Below, piece after piece: positions 1 to 6,770 of a stretch of 7,020 bases of DNA. Every line of letters starts with the position of its first letter. Within the stretch, counting starts at the first letter, position 1. The stretch is from Granulosicoccaceae bacterium (GTDB lineage Bacteria > Pseudomonadota > Gammaproteobacteria > Granulosicoccales > Granulosicoccaceae). Both the position numbers and the translations under genes were made by a program. The stretch is taken from contig JALZUX010000491.1 of NCBI GenBank assembly GCA_023301405.1, positions 1-7,020 on the forward strand. Reading direction: 5' to 3'. The notes beneath the pieces are model-generated. The model saw only the letters and a list, made by a program, of their open reading frames with translations. It had not been told where the DNA came from and made no database searches.

Positions 1-1547
1 GTGGCACCGTGGCGGTGGCAAGCGGTCCTGCAGCTGGTGGCTGGGAAACCCCTATTCAGCCTTTGTATGAAGTAAAAGTCGCTGACCGATCACTTAAGTG
101 CTTTATTGATCCCCAACATGATGTTACCGCTGATGATGTGCGGCTTGCCCATCAGGAAGGCTTTGTCTCTGTTGAGCACCTTAAGCGTTACACCACGCTT
201 GGTATGGCTACAGATCAAGGCAAAATGGGTAACATCATCGGTATGGCGTTGATGGCAGAGGCGTTGGGAAAAGAAATACCAGAAGTTGGTACCACCACAT
301 TCCGTCCGCCGTACACGCCGATAAGTTTGGGTGCACTGACTGGTCGTGGCTTTGGCGCACATTTCAGGCCGCTACGACGAACACCAATGCATGAATGGAA
401 TCTGGCTAACGGTGCAACAATGGTTGATGCCGGTCTGTGGCAGCGGCCGTGGTATTTTGCCCGGCAAGGCGAAACAATTACCGAGGCCTATATTCGTGAA
501 GCCACAACAACACGCGAAACGGTGGGTCTGTGTGATGTAACTTCACTGGGTAAAATAGCTATTCAAGGCCCTGACGCCACGGATTTTATAAACCGTATTT
601 ACAGTAATGCATTCGCCAAATTGCCTATCGGTAAAGCGCGCTACGGCATCATGCTGCGAGACGACGGTATCGTGATGGACGATGGCACCACCTGGCGCTT
701 TTCAGAAACAGACTACTTCATGACCACCACCACAGCTCATGCGGCCAAAGTAATGGTGTGGCTTGAAGAGCTATTGCAAATGCGTTGGCCGGATTTAAAA
801 GTGCATGTAACGTCTGTGTCTGAGCAATGGGCGGGGGTGGCGGTAGCAGGGCCCAAATCACGCACGGCACTTGAAGCAATAATGGCTGATAGCGCTGTGG
901 TCACTAACGAGGCACTGCCGTTTATGGGGGTGGTTGAAACCACGCTAAAAAATGGTGTGCCGTGTCGTATCGCCAGAATCAGTTTCTCTGGTGAAATGGC
1001 GTTTGAAGTGTATGTGGGCTCTGACTACGCTAATAGTTTAATGGATCTCCTTAACGCTCAGGCGCAGTTGCTGGATGGTTGCTTGTACGGTACTGAAGCT
1101 TTGGGTGCGCTGCGAATAGAAAAAGGCCATGTGACCGGTGTCGAGCTTGATGGCCGCGCCACGATTGATGATGCAGGGCTTGGCAAAATGGCTTCAGATA
1201 AAAAGTCATATATCGGCAGTGTCTTGCGTAAGCGACCTGAGCTAATGAAAGAGGGCCGGCCACAGTTGGTGGGTATTTTTCCAAAGGATCGTAGTCAGAA
1301 GTTTAAGGCCGGGTCTATCTTATGTGCTGAAAACAAGGTCGAAGGCCATGGGGACGGGTGGATCACAGCGGTTACCCATTCACCGGTGCTGGGGCATTGG
1401 ATTGGCCTGGGTTATATATCCGGTGGGGTTAACGATTGGTCTGGAAAAACACTGATCGCCGCCGACCCGGTAAGAAGCGGAAACATTGAAGTAGAGATCG
1501 TCTCGCCTCACATGGTAGATCCAACCGGAGAACGCATGCATGGTTGA
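1..1547 (+). CDS. soxA: Sarcosine oxidase alpha subunit, C-terminal half (5' truncated by window edge)
   Basis: Large subunit of heterotetrameric sarcosine oxidase, a cytoplasmic flavoenzyme that oxidatively demethylates sarcosine to glycine, producing H2O2 and 5,10-methylene-tetrahydrofolate. The frame is open to the left edge, so the GTG at 9 is not the real start. Family members are about 1000 aa; roughly 514 are visible, and the N-terminal [2Fe-2S] and dinucleotide-binding domains lie outside. Numbering from base 9: the linker characteristic of SoxA (KRYTTLGMATDQGK, residues 59-72) and GTTTFRPPYTPI (94-105) come first. A GcvT-like aminomethyltransferase/folate domain follows at about 120-380, including GLCDVTSLGKIAIQGPDA (173-190) and YGTEALGALRIEKGHV (360-375). 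A GcvT C-terminal barrel occupies about 400-505. Its stop overlaps the start of soxG by 8 nt, indicating translational coupling. soxB and soxD would be expected upstream (inference from usual operon order). No disruption is seen. Confidence 0.95.
   Translation, partial: GTVAVASGPAAGGWETPIQPLYEVKVADRSLKCFIDPQHDVTADDVRLAHQEGFVSVEHLKRYTTLGMATDQGKMGNIIGMALMAEALGKEIPEVGTTTFRPPYTPISLGALTGRGFGAHFRPLRRTPMHEWNLANGATMVDAGLWQRPWYFARQGETITEAYIREATTTRETVGLCDVTSLGKIAIQGPDATDFINRIYSNAFAKLPIGKARYGIMLRDDGIVMDDGTTWRFSETDYFMTTTTAHAAKVMVWLEELLQMRWPDLKVHVTSVSEQWAGVAVAGPKSRTALEAIMADSAVVTNEALPFMGVVETTLKNGVPCRIARISFSGEMAFEVYVGSDYANSLMDLLNAQAQLLDGCLYGTEALGALRIEKGHVTGVELDGRATIDDAGLGKMASDKKSYIGSVLRKRPELMKEGRPQLVGIFPKDRSQKFKAGSILCAENKVEGHGDGWITAVTHSPVLGHWIGLGYISGGVNDWSGKTLIAADPVRSGNIEVEIVSPHMVDPTGERMHG
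1527..1530 (+). promoter_or_regulatory. Shine-Dalgarno site of soxG
   Basis: GGAG lies inside the soxA 3' end, 9 nt before the ATG at 1540. It supports that ATG as the soxG start. The ATG at 1536 is only the in-frame methionine codon of soxA (GERMHG). Confidence 0.6.
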
Positions 1548-2109
1548 GTTAACGACAGCAAGAGTGTCTGCGCTAAGCGGCCACTACAACAGAGGTCACC
1601 ACGGCGTAGAAGGTACAGGCGTTGTGATGCATGAAGTCCCTGATCTACAGTTATGGCAATTAGCGGCCTGGCCGGAATCATTAACGGTTGCCGCTAACAA
1701 ATTAGCGCAAAGTACTGGCGTAGGCAGTGTGCCCGGCTTTGCATCGGCTGCTGGTAATGAAACCGTGGCGTTGTTGCGCACAGAGCCACTTAAATTCTGG
1801 GTCTATGGTGCAGCAGTGGAGGGTGCAAACCCCGACGAATCAGTAGTGCTTGATATCTCACATTCGCGTACTCAAATTCGCATAAGCGGACCGCAAGCTA
1901 CTACGTTGTTGAACGGTTATCTGCCGCTTGATCTGCGTGAAGGTTCGTTTCCTGTTAACAGTGTTGCATCAACAGCGTTTCATCATGTGGGGGTGACTCT
2001 ATGGCGGTCACCAGCCGGTTATGAGTTATTTTTACCGCGTGGTTTTGCATTGTCATTATGGGAGTTGTTGTTGGAGAGCTCGATGCAGTACGGTTTGATG
2101 GTTAAGTAG
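1540..2109 (+). CDS. soxG: Sarcosine oxidase gamma subunit
   Basis: Small gamma subunit of heterotetrameric sarcosine oxidase. It has a GcvT-like fold, carries no known catalytic residues, and packs against the alpha subunit. The 189 aa match the usual 180-210 aa of the family. Recognisable family segments are TEPLKFWVYG (81-90), DISHSRTQIRISG (105-117), LPLDLREGSFP (128-138), HHVGVTLWR (148-156) and YELFLPRGFALSLWELLLE (161-179). The ATG at 1540 is chosen because GGAG at 1527-1530 sits 9 nt upstream and because it gives the short overlap with soxA typical of coupled genes. The first 30 or so residues are less conserved in appearance. It is the last gene of the operon visible here; nothing coding follows on this strand, and a repeat element starts within about 30 bp of its stop. 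Confidence 0.9.
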   Translation: MVELTTARVSALSGHYNRGHHGVEGTGVVMHEVPDLQLWQLAAWPESLTVAANKLAQSTGVGSVPGFASAAGNETVALLRTEPLKFWVYGAAVEGANPDESVVLDISHSRTQIRISGPQATTLLNGYLPLDLREGSFPVNSVASTAFHHVGVTLWRSPAGYELFLPRGFALSLWELLLESSMQYGLMVK

Positions 2110-2136
2110 TTTTCCGGAAAAATTAGGGGCGTAGTG

Positions 2137-2250
2137 AGGCCCTGCCAGAGGCTGCCGTGTTAGATGTGCCCTTCTGGCGGAGTCACTTTTTAAGCACAAA
2201 GGCTAACGAAAAGTGTGCATGCGACCATTGGGCTCTGCGCGGGGCCATGG
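2137..2250 (+). repeat. Dispersed two-hairpin repeat, copy A
   Basis: The segment from 2160 to 2246 aligns without gaps to 6933-7019 with 12 differences in 87 positions (about 86% identity). The similarity continues weakly leftwards to about 2137, into the phrase that also forms the 70-bp tandem repeat at 6771-6938. Two stem-loops are conserved. One pairs CACTTTT (2184-2190) with AAAAGTG (2209-2215) around an 18-nt loop. The other pairs GGCTC (2231-2235) with GGGCC (2242-2246) around a TGCGCG loop, using one T-G pair. Differences from copy B fall on all three codon positions alike (3, 4 and 5), so it is not a conserved protein-coding segment. It resembles in general form (inverted CACTTTT/AAAAGTG core, GC-rich second hairpin) the noncoding palindromic repeats scattered between genes in many proteobacteria; that comparison is from memory. 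Confidence 0.8.
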
Positions 2251-2488
2251 GAAATGTTGAGGTTTATCGCACCCGTAGGGTCGCGAAAACAGGCATCCAT
2301 GCCTGGCAGTGCGTGGTGGCTGTCCCGGAACTAGAATCTACTGTGGGCGCGGTCTTTCGGCCAGAGATCGCTTTCGCAGCAAAGCCTTGCTCCCGGGCAG
2401 TCTTTTGGTTAGTTGTCCGGGTGCAAAGGTGGTGCAAAGTGGTGAGATTGTGAGTCGAATATTTCTGATTGATTGACCGGTAAGGGTA
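2251..2488. other. Gene-free segment, probable continuation of repeat copy A
   Basis: I see no gene here. The open frame across 2157-2453 runs straight through the repeat and has no ribosome binding site or recognisable domain. The segment contains an inverted repeat, CAGGCAT-CC-ATGCCTG (2290-2305), and G+C-rich text with short hairpin-forming phrases (GGTCTTTCGGCC, and CTCCCGGGCAG ending at 2400). It may be the right-hand part of the mosaic repeat, but copy B is cut at the window edge, so this cannot be tested here. It ends at the stop codon of the minus-strand lipoprotein gene. No clear rho-independent terminator (GC stem plus T-run) is seen for soxG or for the lipoprotein gene. Confidence 0.5.
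2290..2305. repeat. Short inverted repeat CAGGCAT/ATGCCTG
   Basis: Perfect 7-bp arms at 2290-2296 and 2299-2305 are separated by CC. As RNA it would open to a 5-bp stem with a larger loop. There is no T-tract after it, so it is not a standard terminator. It probably belongs to the mosaic repeat around it (inference). Confidence 0.5.
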
Positions 2489-3076
2489 TTAAACACGCCG
2501 GCGCCAACGATTTATCTTCCTGTCGATGCTGAACTGGTCAGTCTTCAGTGAGTCAAGTTTGTTTCTCAGTCTGTAGATTCGCCGACTGTTGTCATCCTTT
2601 TTTTCCCCGGCAGTCAGTCGCGGGTGCCGGAGGCGGGCGGAGTGGAGTTTGTGGTCGTAGTGCTGGTGCTCCCTTAGTACTTGTCTACGTGCCTGTTGCA
2701 ACCCCAATAGATATTGCTGAAGAAAGGCTGACTCGAGCTCTGCCGGGCAGATACCGCGATAGTCGTGGTATTGAATTCCTTGCTTAATTCCGTTCTGTGG
2801 CTGGCAGTAGTTTTCTACGCCTGCTTGGTATCCGGTAAGGTAGCGTGGTTCGTTTGCGGTTACGCCATGTTTTGCGCAAGCTTTGACGTGTAATGGAAAG
2901 CGATCGGTGGTTCGGCCCGCTGTGCCGTCTTTAAAGCCGGTGGCCTGCCAGTTGCCTTGCAGGCAGTCTTGTTTGTTGATGGTTGCGCAAGCGGCAAGCG
3001 TTGAGATCAGCATGATGGCGATCAGGCCGAATATCGCGCGTTTGGTGACGGTATTGGTGTTCATTATTTGATGCAT
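2489..3076 (-). CDS. DUF2799-like cysteine-rich lipoprotein
   Basis: Predicted lipoprotein of unknown function, 195 aa. The N-terminus has a basic start (K12, R13), a hydrophobic stretch (14-29) and a lipobox LAAC with the acylated cysteine at C30. Residue +2 is Ala rather than Asp, which fits outer-membrane sorting. The mature part resembles DUF2799 proteins: DCLQGNWQATGFKDGTAG (37-54), CAKHGV (67-72), YLTGYQAGVENYCQPQNG (79-96) and GICPAELESAFLQQYLLG (108-125). Cysteines 38, 67, 91 and 110 are placed as in that family and could form two disulphides in the periplasm (inference). Residues 130-195 form a strongly basic, probably helical tail beyond the recognisable domain. The ATG at 3076 is preceded only by a weak GCGGTAA; M5 (codon at 3064) is an alternative start with no better site. 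It reads in the same direction as dnaE2 but 508 bp away, so it is probably a separate unit. Confidence 0.8.
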   Translation of the reverse strand: MHQIMNTNTVTKRAIFGLIAIMLISTLAACATINKQDCLQGNWQATGFKDGTAGRTTDRFPLHVKACAKHGVTANEPRYLTGYQAGVENYCQPQNGIKQGIQYHDYRGICPAELESAFLQQYLLGLQQARRQVLREHQHYDHKLHSARLRHPRLTAGEKKDDNSRRIYRLRNKLDSLKTDQFSIDRKINRWRRRV

Positions 3077-3266
3077 GGGTTTACCGCGTAATTGATAAGT
3101 AAAGGTCGCTTTGAATTGGAGCGTGCTGACTCATGATCGTTCCACCAGTGTTTATCCGTCGGTTAGCTGAATTTGGCTGAGGGAAATCAGACGCTCGGTT
3201 ATGGCATTCCATTGATTGCTTGTAACATTGTTGAGTCATAATACTGACGGAAAAACAGCAATTTTA

Positions 3267-3301
3267 TTATCCACAAAAGCTGTGGGTAACTTTGTGGATA
3301 A
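3267..3301. promoter_or_regulatory. Cluster of three DnaA boxes
   Basis: TTATCCACA on the plus strand (3267-3275), TTACCCACA on the minus strand (3281-3289, one mismatch) and TTATCCACA on the minus strand (3293-3301). TTATCCACA is the high-affinity E. coli DnaA box. The two minus-strand boxes start 12 bp apart. The outer boxes extend into an 11-bp perfect inverted repeat, TTATCCACAAA (3267-3277) and TTTGTGGATAA (3291-3301), with a 13-nt spacer. No T-run follows on either strand, so a terminator is unlikely. DnaA binding is inferred from the sequence only. Confidence 0.7.
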
Positions 3302-3335
3302 GGTTGCAAACATAGCCGCTGAGCGGCCGAGAATC

Positions 3336-3402
3336 AATAACTTACGTTAGAATGGTTACTTTTTGATCATGTTTTATAATGTGATATAAAACAATAACAT
3401 AG
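3336..3402. other. A+T-rich tract, candidate duplex-unwinding region
   Basis: 52 of 67 bases are A or T, clearly richer than the flanking coding DNA. It contains one GATC (3365-3368) and the dyad at 3370-3393. Its place between the DnaA-box cluster and the fourth box is what one would expect for a duplex-unwinding element, but it could simply be a promoter or operator region. Confidence 0.4.
3370..3393. repeat. AT-rich inverted repeat, operator-like dyad
   Basis: Perfect 9-bp arms TGTTTTATA (3370-3378) and TATAAAACA (3385-3393) flank a 6-bp spacer, ATGTGA. The left arm overlaps TATAAT (3375-3380), a perfect -10 hexamer on the plus strand, but I see no good -35 at the right distance and no plus-strand gene to serve. 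The form suits a dimeric regulator site; no known regulator consensus is matched with confidence. Confidence 0.45.
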
Positions 3403-3472
3403 CATGTTTGCATGTTGGTGATTTGGCAATGCCGGCGTGAGATGGTGCTTTTTTAATCAGCATTTGTTGTTC

Positions 3473-3481
3473 TGTGTATAA
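3473..3481 (-). promoter_or_regulatory. Fourth DnaA box, TTATACACA
   Basis: TGTGTATAA on the plus strand, which reads TTATACACA on the minus strand, matches TTATNCACA exactly. It lies 171 bp right of the three-box cluster with the AT-rich tract between them. A single 9-mer is weak evidence alone; its value comes from the cluster nearby. Confidence 0.5.
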
Positions 3482-3584
3482 CCAGCCAGGCAGGACAGGA
3501 TTTGAGTGTTTTCGTCAAGTGTTTTTTGTGTGATTTTCAACATTATTTTAACGAAACTGTACTTGTATGAAAGTAGGGAATACG

Positions 3585-6500
3585 TTAGTGAAAGTCTCTG
3601 GAGTCTGTTGCTAAGTCACCTAAAAGATGTGTTTGATCTTCAATAGATCTGGCAATTAGATGTACAACTTCTCCTTCCCGTTGAGTGATTCCTGAAATAA
3701 CCACCAGTTGTGCACCTAGTACAGCTTTTCGAAATCGCTCTGTGATGTTTTGCCAGATCACTATATTGGCCAGTCCGGTTTCGTCTTCTGTGGTCATGAA
3801 AATTACCCCTTTGGCGCTGCCAGGGCGCTGGCGTACTTTGACTAAACCGGCGATCTTCGCGAACTGCCCGTTTGACTTGGTGTTCAGCCACTGTTGCGTT
3901 GTTAGTATGCGCCGCTTACTCAATTGCTTTCTGAGTAACGCCAGAGGGTGGCGACCTAGAGTAAAGCCAATGCTTTGATAGTCGGCGATGATATCTTCGC
4001 CTTCGGTAATCAGGGGGAGTTGTTGCGGTATGTCTGGAGCGGAAGCTTGCGCAAGCATGCCGGGTAACTGTTCAACCCCCAATAGGTCCCAGTGTGCCCG
4101 ATGGCGGTTGCCGCTGATGGTTTCAAGCGCGCCCGAGGCGGCCAGTGCTTGCTGGTCTTTTGCATTAATGCGTGTGCGACGCACTAGTTCTTCAATGGTG
4201 TGGTAAGGGCCTCTGTGTTCGCGCTCATTGATCAGTTGCTCCGTGCCTTTGCGTGATAAATTTTTAATCAGACGAAAGCCAAGCCGCACGGCAAATTCCT
4301 GTGTGGTGCCTTCGGCGGCTTCATTTATTGGCTGCAGAAAGTGGTCTCTTATGCTTATGTTGATGTCTATTTCACGTACCTCCACATGATGGCGTCGGGC
4401 GTCGGCGACTAGATCTGACGCAGAGTAAAAGCCCATGGGTAAACTGTTCATGATGGCGCAGCAGAACGCTGCGGGCTCATGGCATTTGAGCCACGCTGAA
4501 ACGTACACTAATAAGGCGAAGCTGGCGGCGTGTGATTCAGGGAACCCGTATTCACCAAAGCCGCGTATCTGGCGGAATACTGCGTCGGCAAATGATTCGT
4601 CGTAGCCGTTGTTACTCATGCCTTCCATTAGCCGCAGCCGGAACCGTTCTACGGTGCCAACTCTGCGCCATGCCGTCATAGACCGTCGCAGTTCATCAGC
4701 CTCACCCGGGCTAAAGCCTGCCGCAACCATCGCGAGCTCCATGACCTGTTCCTGAAACACCGGCACGCCAAGGGTGCGTTTAAGGACTCTTTCAAGTGCT
4801 TTGTTAGGGTAAGTGACAGGCTCCAGGCCCTGGCGTCTTTTAAGGTAAGGGTTGACCATACCGCCTTGAATAGGGCCGGGCCTGACAATGGCCACTTCAA
4901 TAACCAGGTCATAAAAATTCTCTGGTCGCAGCCGGGGTAACATTGACATTTGCGCGCGTGATTCAATCTGAAATACGCCTACAGTGTCTGCCTTTTGAAT
5001 CATCTGGTAGGTGGCGGCGTCTTCGGCCGGTACGTTAGCCATTGAGTAATGAACGCCACGGTGTTGCTGCAGCAGGGTAAAGCACTTGCGTATGGCGGTT
5101 AGCATGCCAAGCGCTAGTACATCTACTTTCAATAAGCCTAGATCTTGCAGGTCATCTTTGTCCCACTGAATCACGGTGCGGTTGGGCATTGATGCGTTTT
5201 CGACCGGTACCAGTGATGCCAATGGGTGATGCGAAATAACAAACCCGCCAACGTGTTGTGATAAGTGCCGTGGAAAGCCCAGTATTTGTTCCAGTAACCA
5301 CGCATATCTTTTCATTAGCGGGCTGTCTGCGGCAAAGCCCATTTCAACCAGCCGATCAGGGATTACATCGTTGCCGTCCCACCACGCCAAGGATTTAGAC
5401 AACGTATCGATCTGGTCTTCCTGTAGGCCCAGTACCTTTCCAACATCACGAACTGCGCTGCGACGCCGGTAGCTGATTACAGTAGCGGCTAGAGCCGTGC
5501 GGTGACGACCGTATTTGCTATAGATATATTGAATGACTTCTTCACGGCGTTCGTGTTCGAAGTCAACGTCGATGTCTGGCGGCTCATTGCGCTCGCGAGA
5601 AATAAAGCGTTCAAACAGCATGCTCATGCGCATGGGGTCAACTTCAGTGATCAGAAGGCAAAAGCACACTGCTGAATTAGCCGCCGAGCCACGGCCTTGG
5701 CACAAAATGTTTTGGCCACGGGCAAAGCGCACGATATCGTGTACGGTTAAAAAGTAGTGCTCGTAATTAAGTTCAGCTATAAGGGCTAGTTCGCGTTCAA
5801 TTTGATGGTTAACGGCGTCACTGGCGCCATTTGGCCAGCGTGTCTTAGCGCCTTGGGCAGTCAGTTTGCGCAGATGGTGGGTGGCAGTAGTGCCGGCCGG
5901 GACTAGTTCATGCGGGTATTCGTAATTGAGTTCATCCAGGCTGAAATCACACAGTGATGCAATGCGCTGGCTTTCCTGCAGGGCGGCGGCGGGGTAGAGC
6001 GCTGCCAGTGTTTGCGGGTGGCGCAGGTGCCGTTCGCCATTAGCGTAAAGTTTACGACCAGCGTTTTGCAAAGTGCAGCCCTCACGAATGCAGGTCACTA
6101 CGTCTTGTAAGGCCCGCCGCATTCTGCAGTGCATGTGAACATCGCCACAGGCCACCACCGGCAACTGGTACTGTAAGGCCATGTCGTAAATGTTTTGGGT
6201 GTGGGCGGTGTCTGTTCTTTCATGAAGAAGGGTTAGCGCCAGCCACGCTTGTTGAAAGGTCTGTTGGAACCACAGCAGCATCTCACTGCTTGGCTCGGCC
6301 GGCGTCAGCGGTGCCGGCACCAGGATAGCAATGCAATGTTCTACCTGCTCAAGGCGGCCCGGGGCGATCAGGTATTCGCCCTTTGGTGCGCTACGGCGTG
6401 CGTCGGTAATCAGGCTGCACAGGCTGGTGTAGCCTTGGTGGTTGCGTGCCAGCAAAATCAATTTAAAGCCGTGTTCCAGTAGAAGTTCAGTGCCGATAAT

Positions 6501-6695
6501 CAGTTTTACACCTGATTTTTTCGCCTGCGTATGAGCGCGAACAACCCCCGCCATGGTGCATTCGTCAGTGATTGCCAGTGCCTGGTAGCCCAATTGGCTT
6601 GCGGCTTCAACTAATTCCTCAGGGCGTGAGGCGCCCCGTAGAAAGCTGAAGTTTGAAATGCAGTGGAGTTCTGCGTATGGAGTGGTGTTTTGCAT
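3585..6695 (-). CDS. dnaE2: Error-prone DNA polymerase III alpha subunit DnaE2 (ImuC)
   Basis: Family C DNA polymerase that carries out translesion synthesis and SOS mutagenesis, normally recruited with ImuB (family knowledge). At 1036 aa it fits DnaE2 (about 1020-1080) and is shorter than replicative DnaE (about 1160). Domains: PHP at the N-terminus (YAELHCISNFSFLRGAS, 7-23, a DnaE2 hallmark; GDVHMHC, 184-190). The polymerase palm has GRGSAANS (334-341) and PDIDVDF (373-379), giving catalytic D374 and D376, with the third aspartate D525 in KVDVLALG. Fingers include FQEQVMELA (647-655) and ELRRSMTAWRR (668-678). Helix-hairpin-helix is at about 806-860 and an OB fold at about 945-985. It ends in SRDFH, as usual for the family. 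All catalytic residues are present and no frameshift is seen. The ATG at 6695 is supported because family similarity starts at residue 7, although no Shine-Dalgarno precedes it. A LexA box sits 2 nt upstream. No imuA or imuB lies adjacent within the window. Confidence 0.96.
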   Translation of the reverse strand: MQNTTPYAELHCISNFSFLRGASRPEELVEAASQLGYQALAITDECTMAGVVRAHTQAKKSGVKLIIGTELLLEHGFKLILLARNHQGYTSLCSLITDARRSAPKGEYLIAPGRLEQVEHCIAILVPAPLTPAEPSSEMLLWFQQTFQQAWLALTLLHERTDTAHTQNIYDMALQYQLPVVACGDVHMHCRMRRALQDVVTCIREGCTLQNAGRKLYANGERHLRHPQTLAALYPAAALQESQRIASLCDFSLDELNYEYPHELVPAGTTATHHLRKLTAQGAKTRWPNGASDAVNHQIERELALIAELNYEHYFLTVHDIVRFARGQNILCQGRGSAANSAVCFCLLITEVDPMRMSMLFERFISRERNEPPDIDVDFEHERREEVIQYIYSKYGRHRTALAATVISYRRRSAVRDVGKVLGLQEDQIDTLSKSLAWWDGNDVIPDRLVEMGFAADSPLMKRYAWLLEQILGFPRHLSQHVGGFVISHHPLASLVPVENASMPNRTVIQWDKDDLQDLGLLKVDVLALGMLTAIRKCFTLLQQHRGVHYSMANVPAEDAATYQMIQKADTVGVFQIESRAQMSMLPRLRPENFYDLVIEVAIVRPGPIQGGMVNPYLKRRQGLEPVTYPNKALERVLKRTLGVPVFQEQVMELAMVAAGFSPGEADELRRSMTAWRRVGTVERFRLRLMEGMSNNGYDESFADAVFRQIRGFGEYGFPESHAASFALLVYVSAWLKCHEPAAFCCAIMNSLPMGFYSASDLVADARRHHVEVREIDINISIRDHFLQPINEAAEGTTQEFAVRLGFRLIKNLSRKGTEQLINEREHRGPYHTIEELVRRTRINAKDQQALAASGALETISGNRHRAHWDLLGVEQLPGMLAQASAPDIPQQLPLITEGEDIIADYQSIGFTLGRHPLALLRKQLSKRRILTTQQWLNTKSNGQFAKIAGLVKVRQRPGSAKGVIFMTTEDETGLANIVIWQNITERFRKAVLGAQLVVISGITQREGEVVHLIARSIEDQTHLLGDLATDSRDFH

Positions 6696-6697
6696 AA

Positions 6698-6717
6698 TAC
6701 TGTATAGATATACAATA
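6698..6717. promoter_or_regulatory. LexA (SOS) box of dnaE2
   Basis: TACTGTATAGATATACAATA is very close to the E. coli SOS box TACTGTATATATATACAGTA. The core is CTGT (6700-6703), an 8-bp AT spacer, then ACAA (6712-6715), one base off the ideal ACAG. It lies directly before dnaE2, only 2 nt from the start codon, as expected for a DNA-damage-induced polymerase. Its position implies that LexA covers the promoter and start site together. Confidence 0.9.
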
Positions 6718-6743
6718 AAATGTTGAGTTTGGCTAGTTTTGTG

Positions 6744-6767
6744 TTGTTGTTGTTGTTGTTGTTGTTG
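6744..6767. repeat. (TTG)8 microsatellite
   Basis: Eight uninterrupted TTG units, reading (CAA)8 on the dnaE2 strand. The near edge is 49 bp upstream of the dnaE2 start codon and 26 bp beyond the LexA box. Open frames through it are low-complexity and have no support as genes. Copy number may vary by slippage (inference). Confidence 0.9.
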
Positions 6768-6770
6768 GAT

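Larger units (their letters stand above)
3077..3584. other. 508-bp intergenic region with DnaA boxes and AT-rich tract
   Basis: I recognise no gene in this gap between the lipoprotein start (3076) and the dnaE2 stop (3585), both on the minus strand. It carries three exact matches to the DnaA consensus TTATNCACA and one single-mismatch site (3267-3301 and 3473-3481), a 67-bp tract at 3336-3402 that is 78% A+T by count, and an AT-rich dyad inside that tract. The lipoprotein promoter must also lie here, but I see no convincing -35/-10 pair for it. No terminator with a T-run follows dnaE2. There is an 8-bp direct repeat-like phrase GCATGTTT/GCATGTTG at 3402-3417. Confidence 0.6.

Noticed and set aside
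1..1547. Stand-alone aminomethyltransferase (gcvT) or dimethylglycine oxidase instead of soxA
   Set aside because: The KRYTTLGMATDQGK linker before the GcvT domain, the frame open to the left edge, and the overlapping soxG fit sarcosine oxidase alpha specifically.
2110..2121. Perfect palindrome TTTTCCGGAAAA right after the soxG stop, considered as a terminator
   Set aside because: With a minimal loop only a 4-bp A-T stem remains and no T-run follows. It is too weak to be an intrinsic terminator.
2157..2453. 98-codon open frame on the plus strand after soxG
   Set aside because: It runs through the dispersed repeat, has no ribosome binding site or known domain, and the differences between the two repeat copies are spread evenly over codon positions.
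3267..3301. 11-bp inverted repeat downstream of dnaE2 considered as its terminator
   Set aside because: The stem is A+T-rich, the loop is 13 nt, and no T-run follows on either strand. The arms are DnaA boxes, which explains the symmetry better.
4005..4025. QLPLI (residues 892-896 of DnaE2) as a beta-clamp binding motif
   Set aside because: It only resembles QLxLF, lacks the terminal Phe, and lies in a linker where DnaE2 proteins commonly have similar Leu-Pro text. In this system ImuB usually provides clamp binding.
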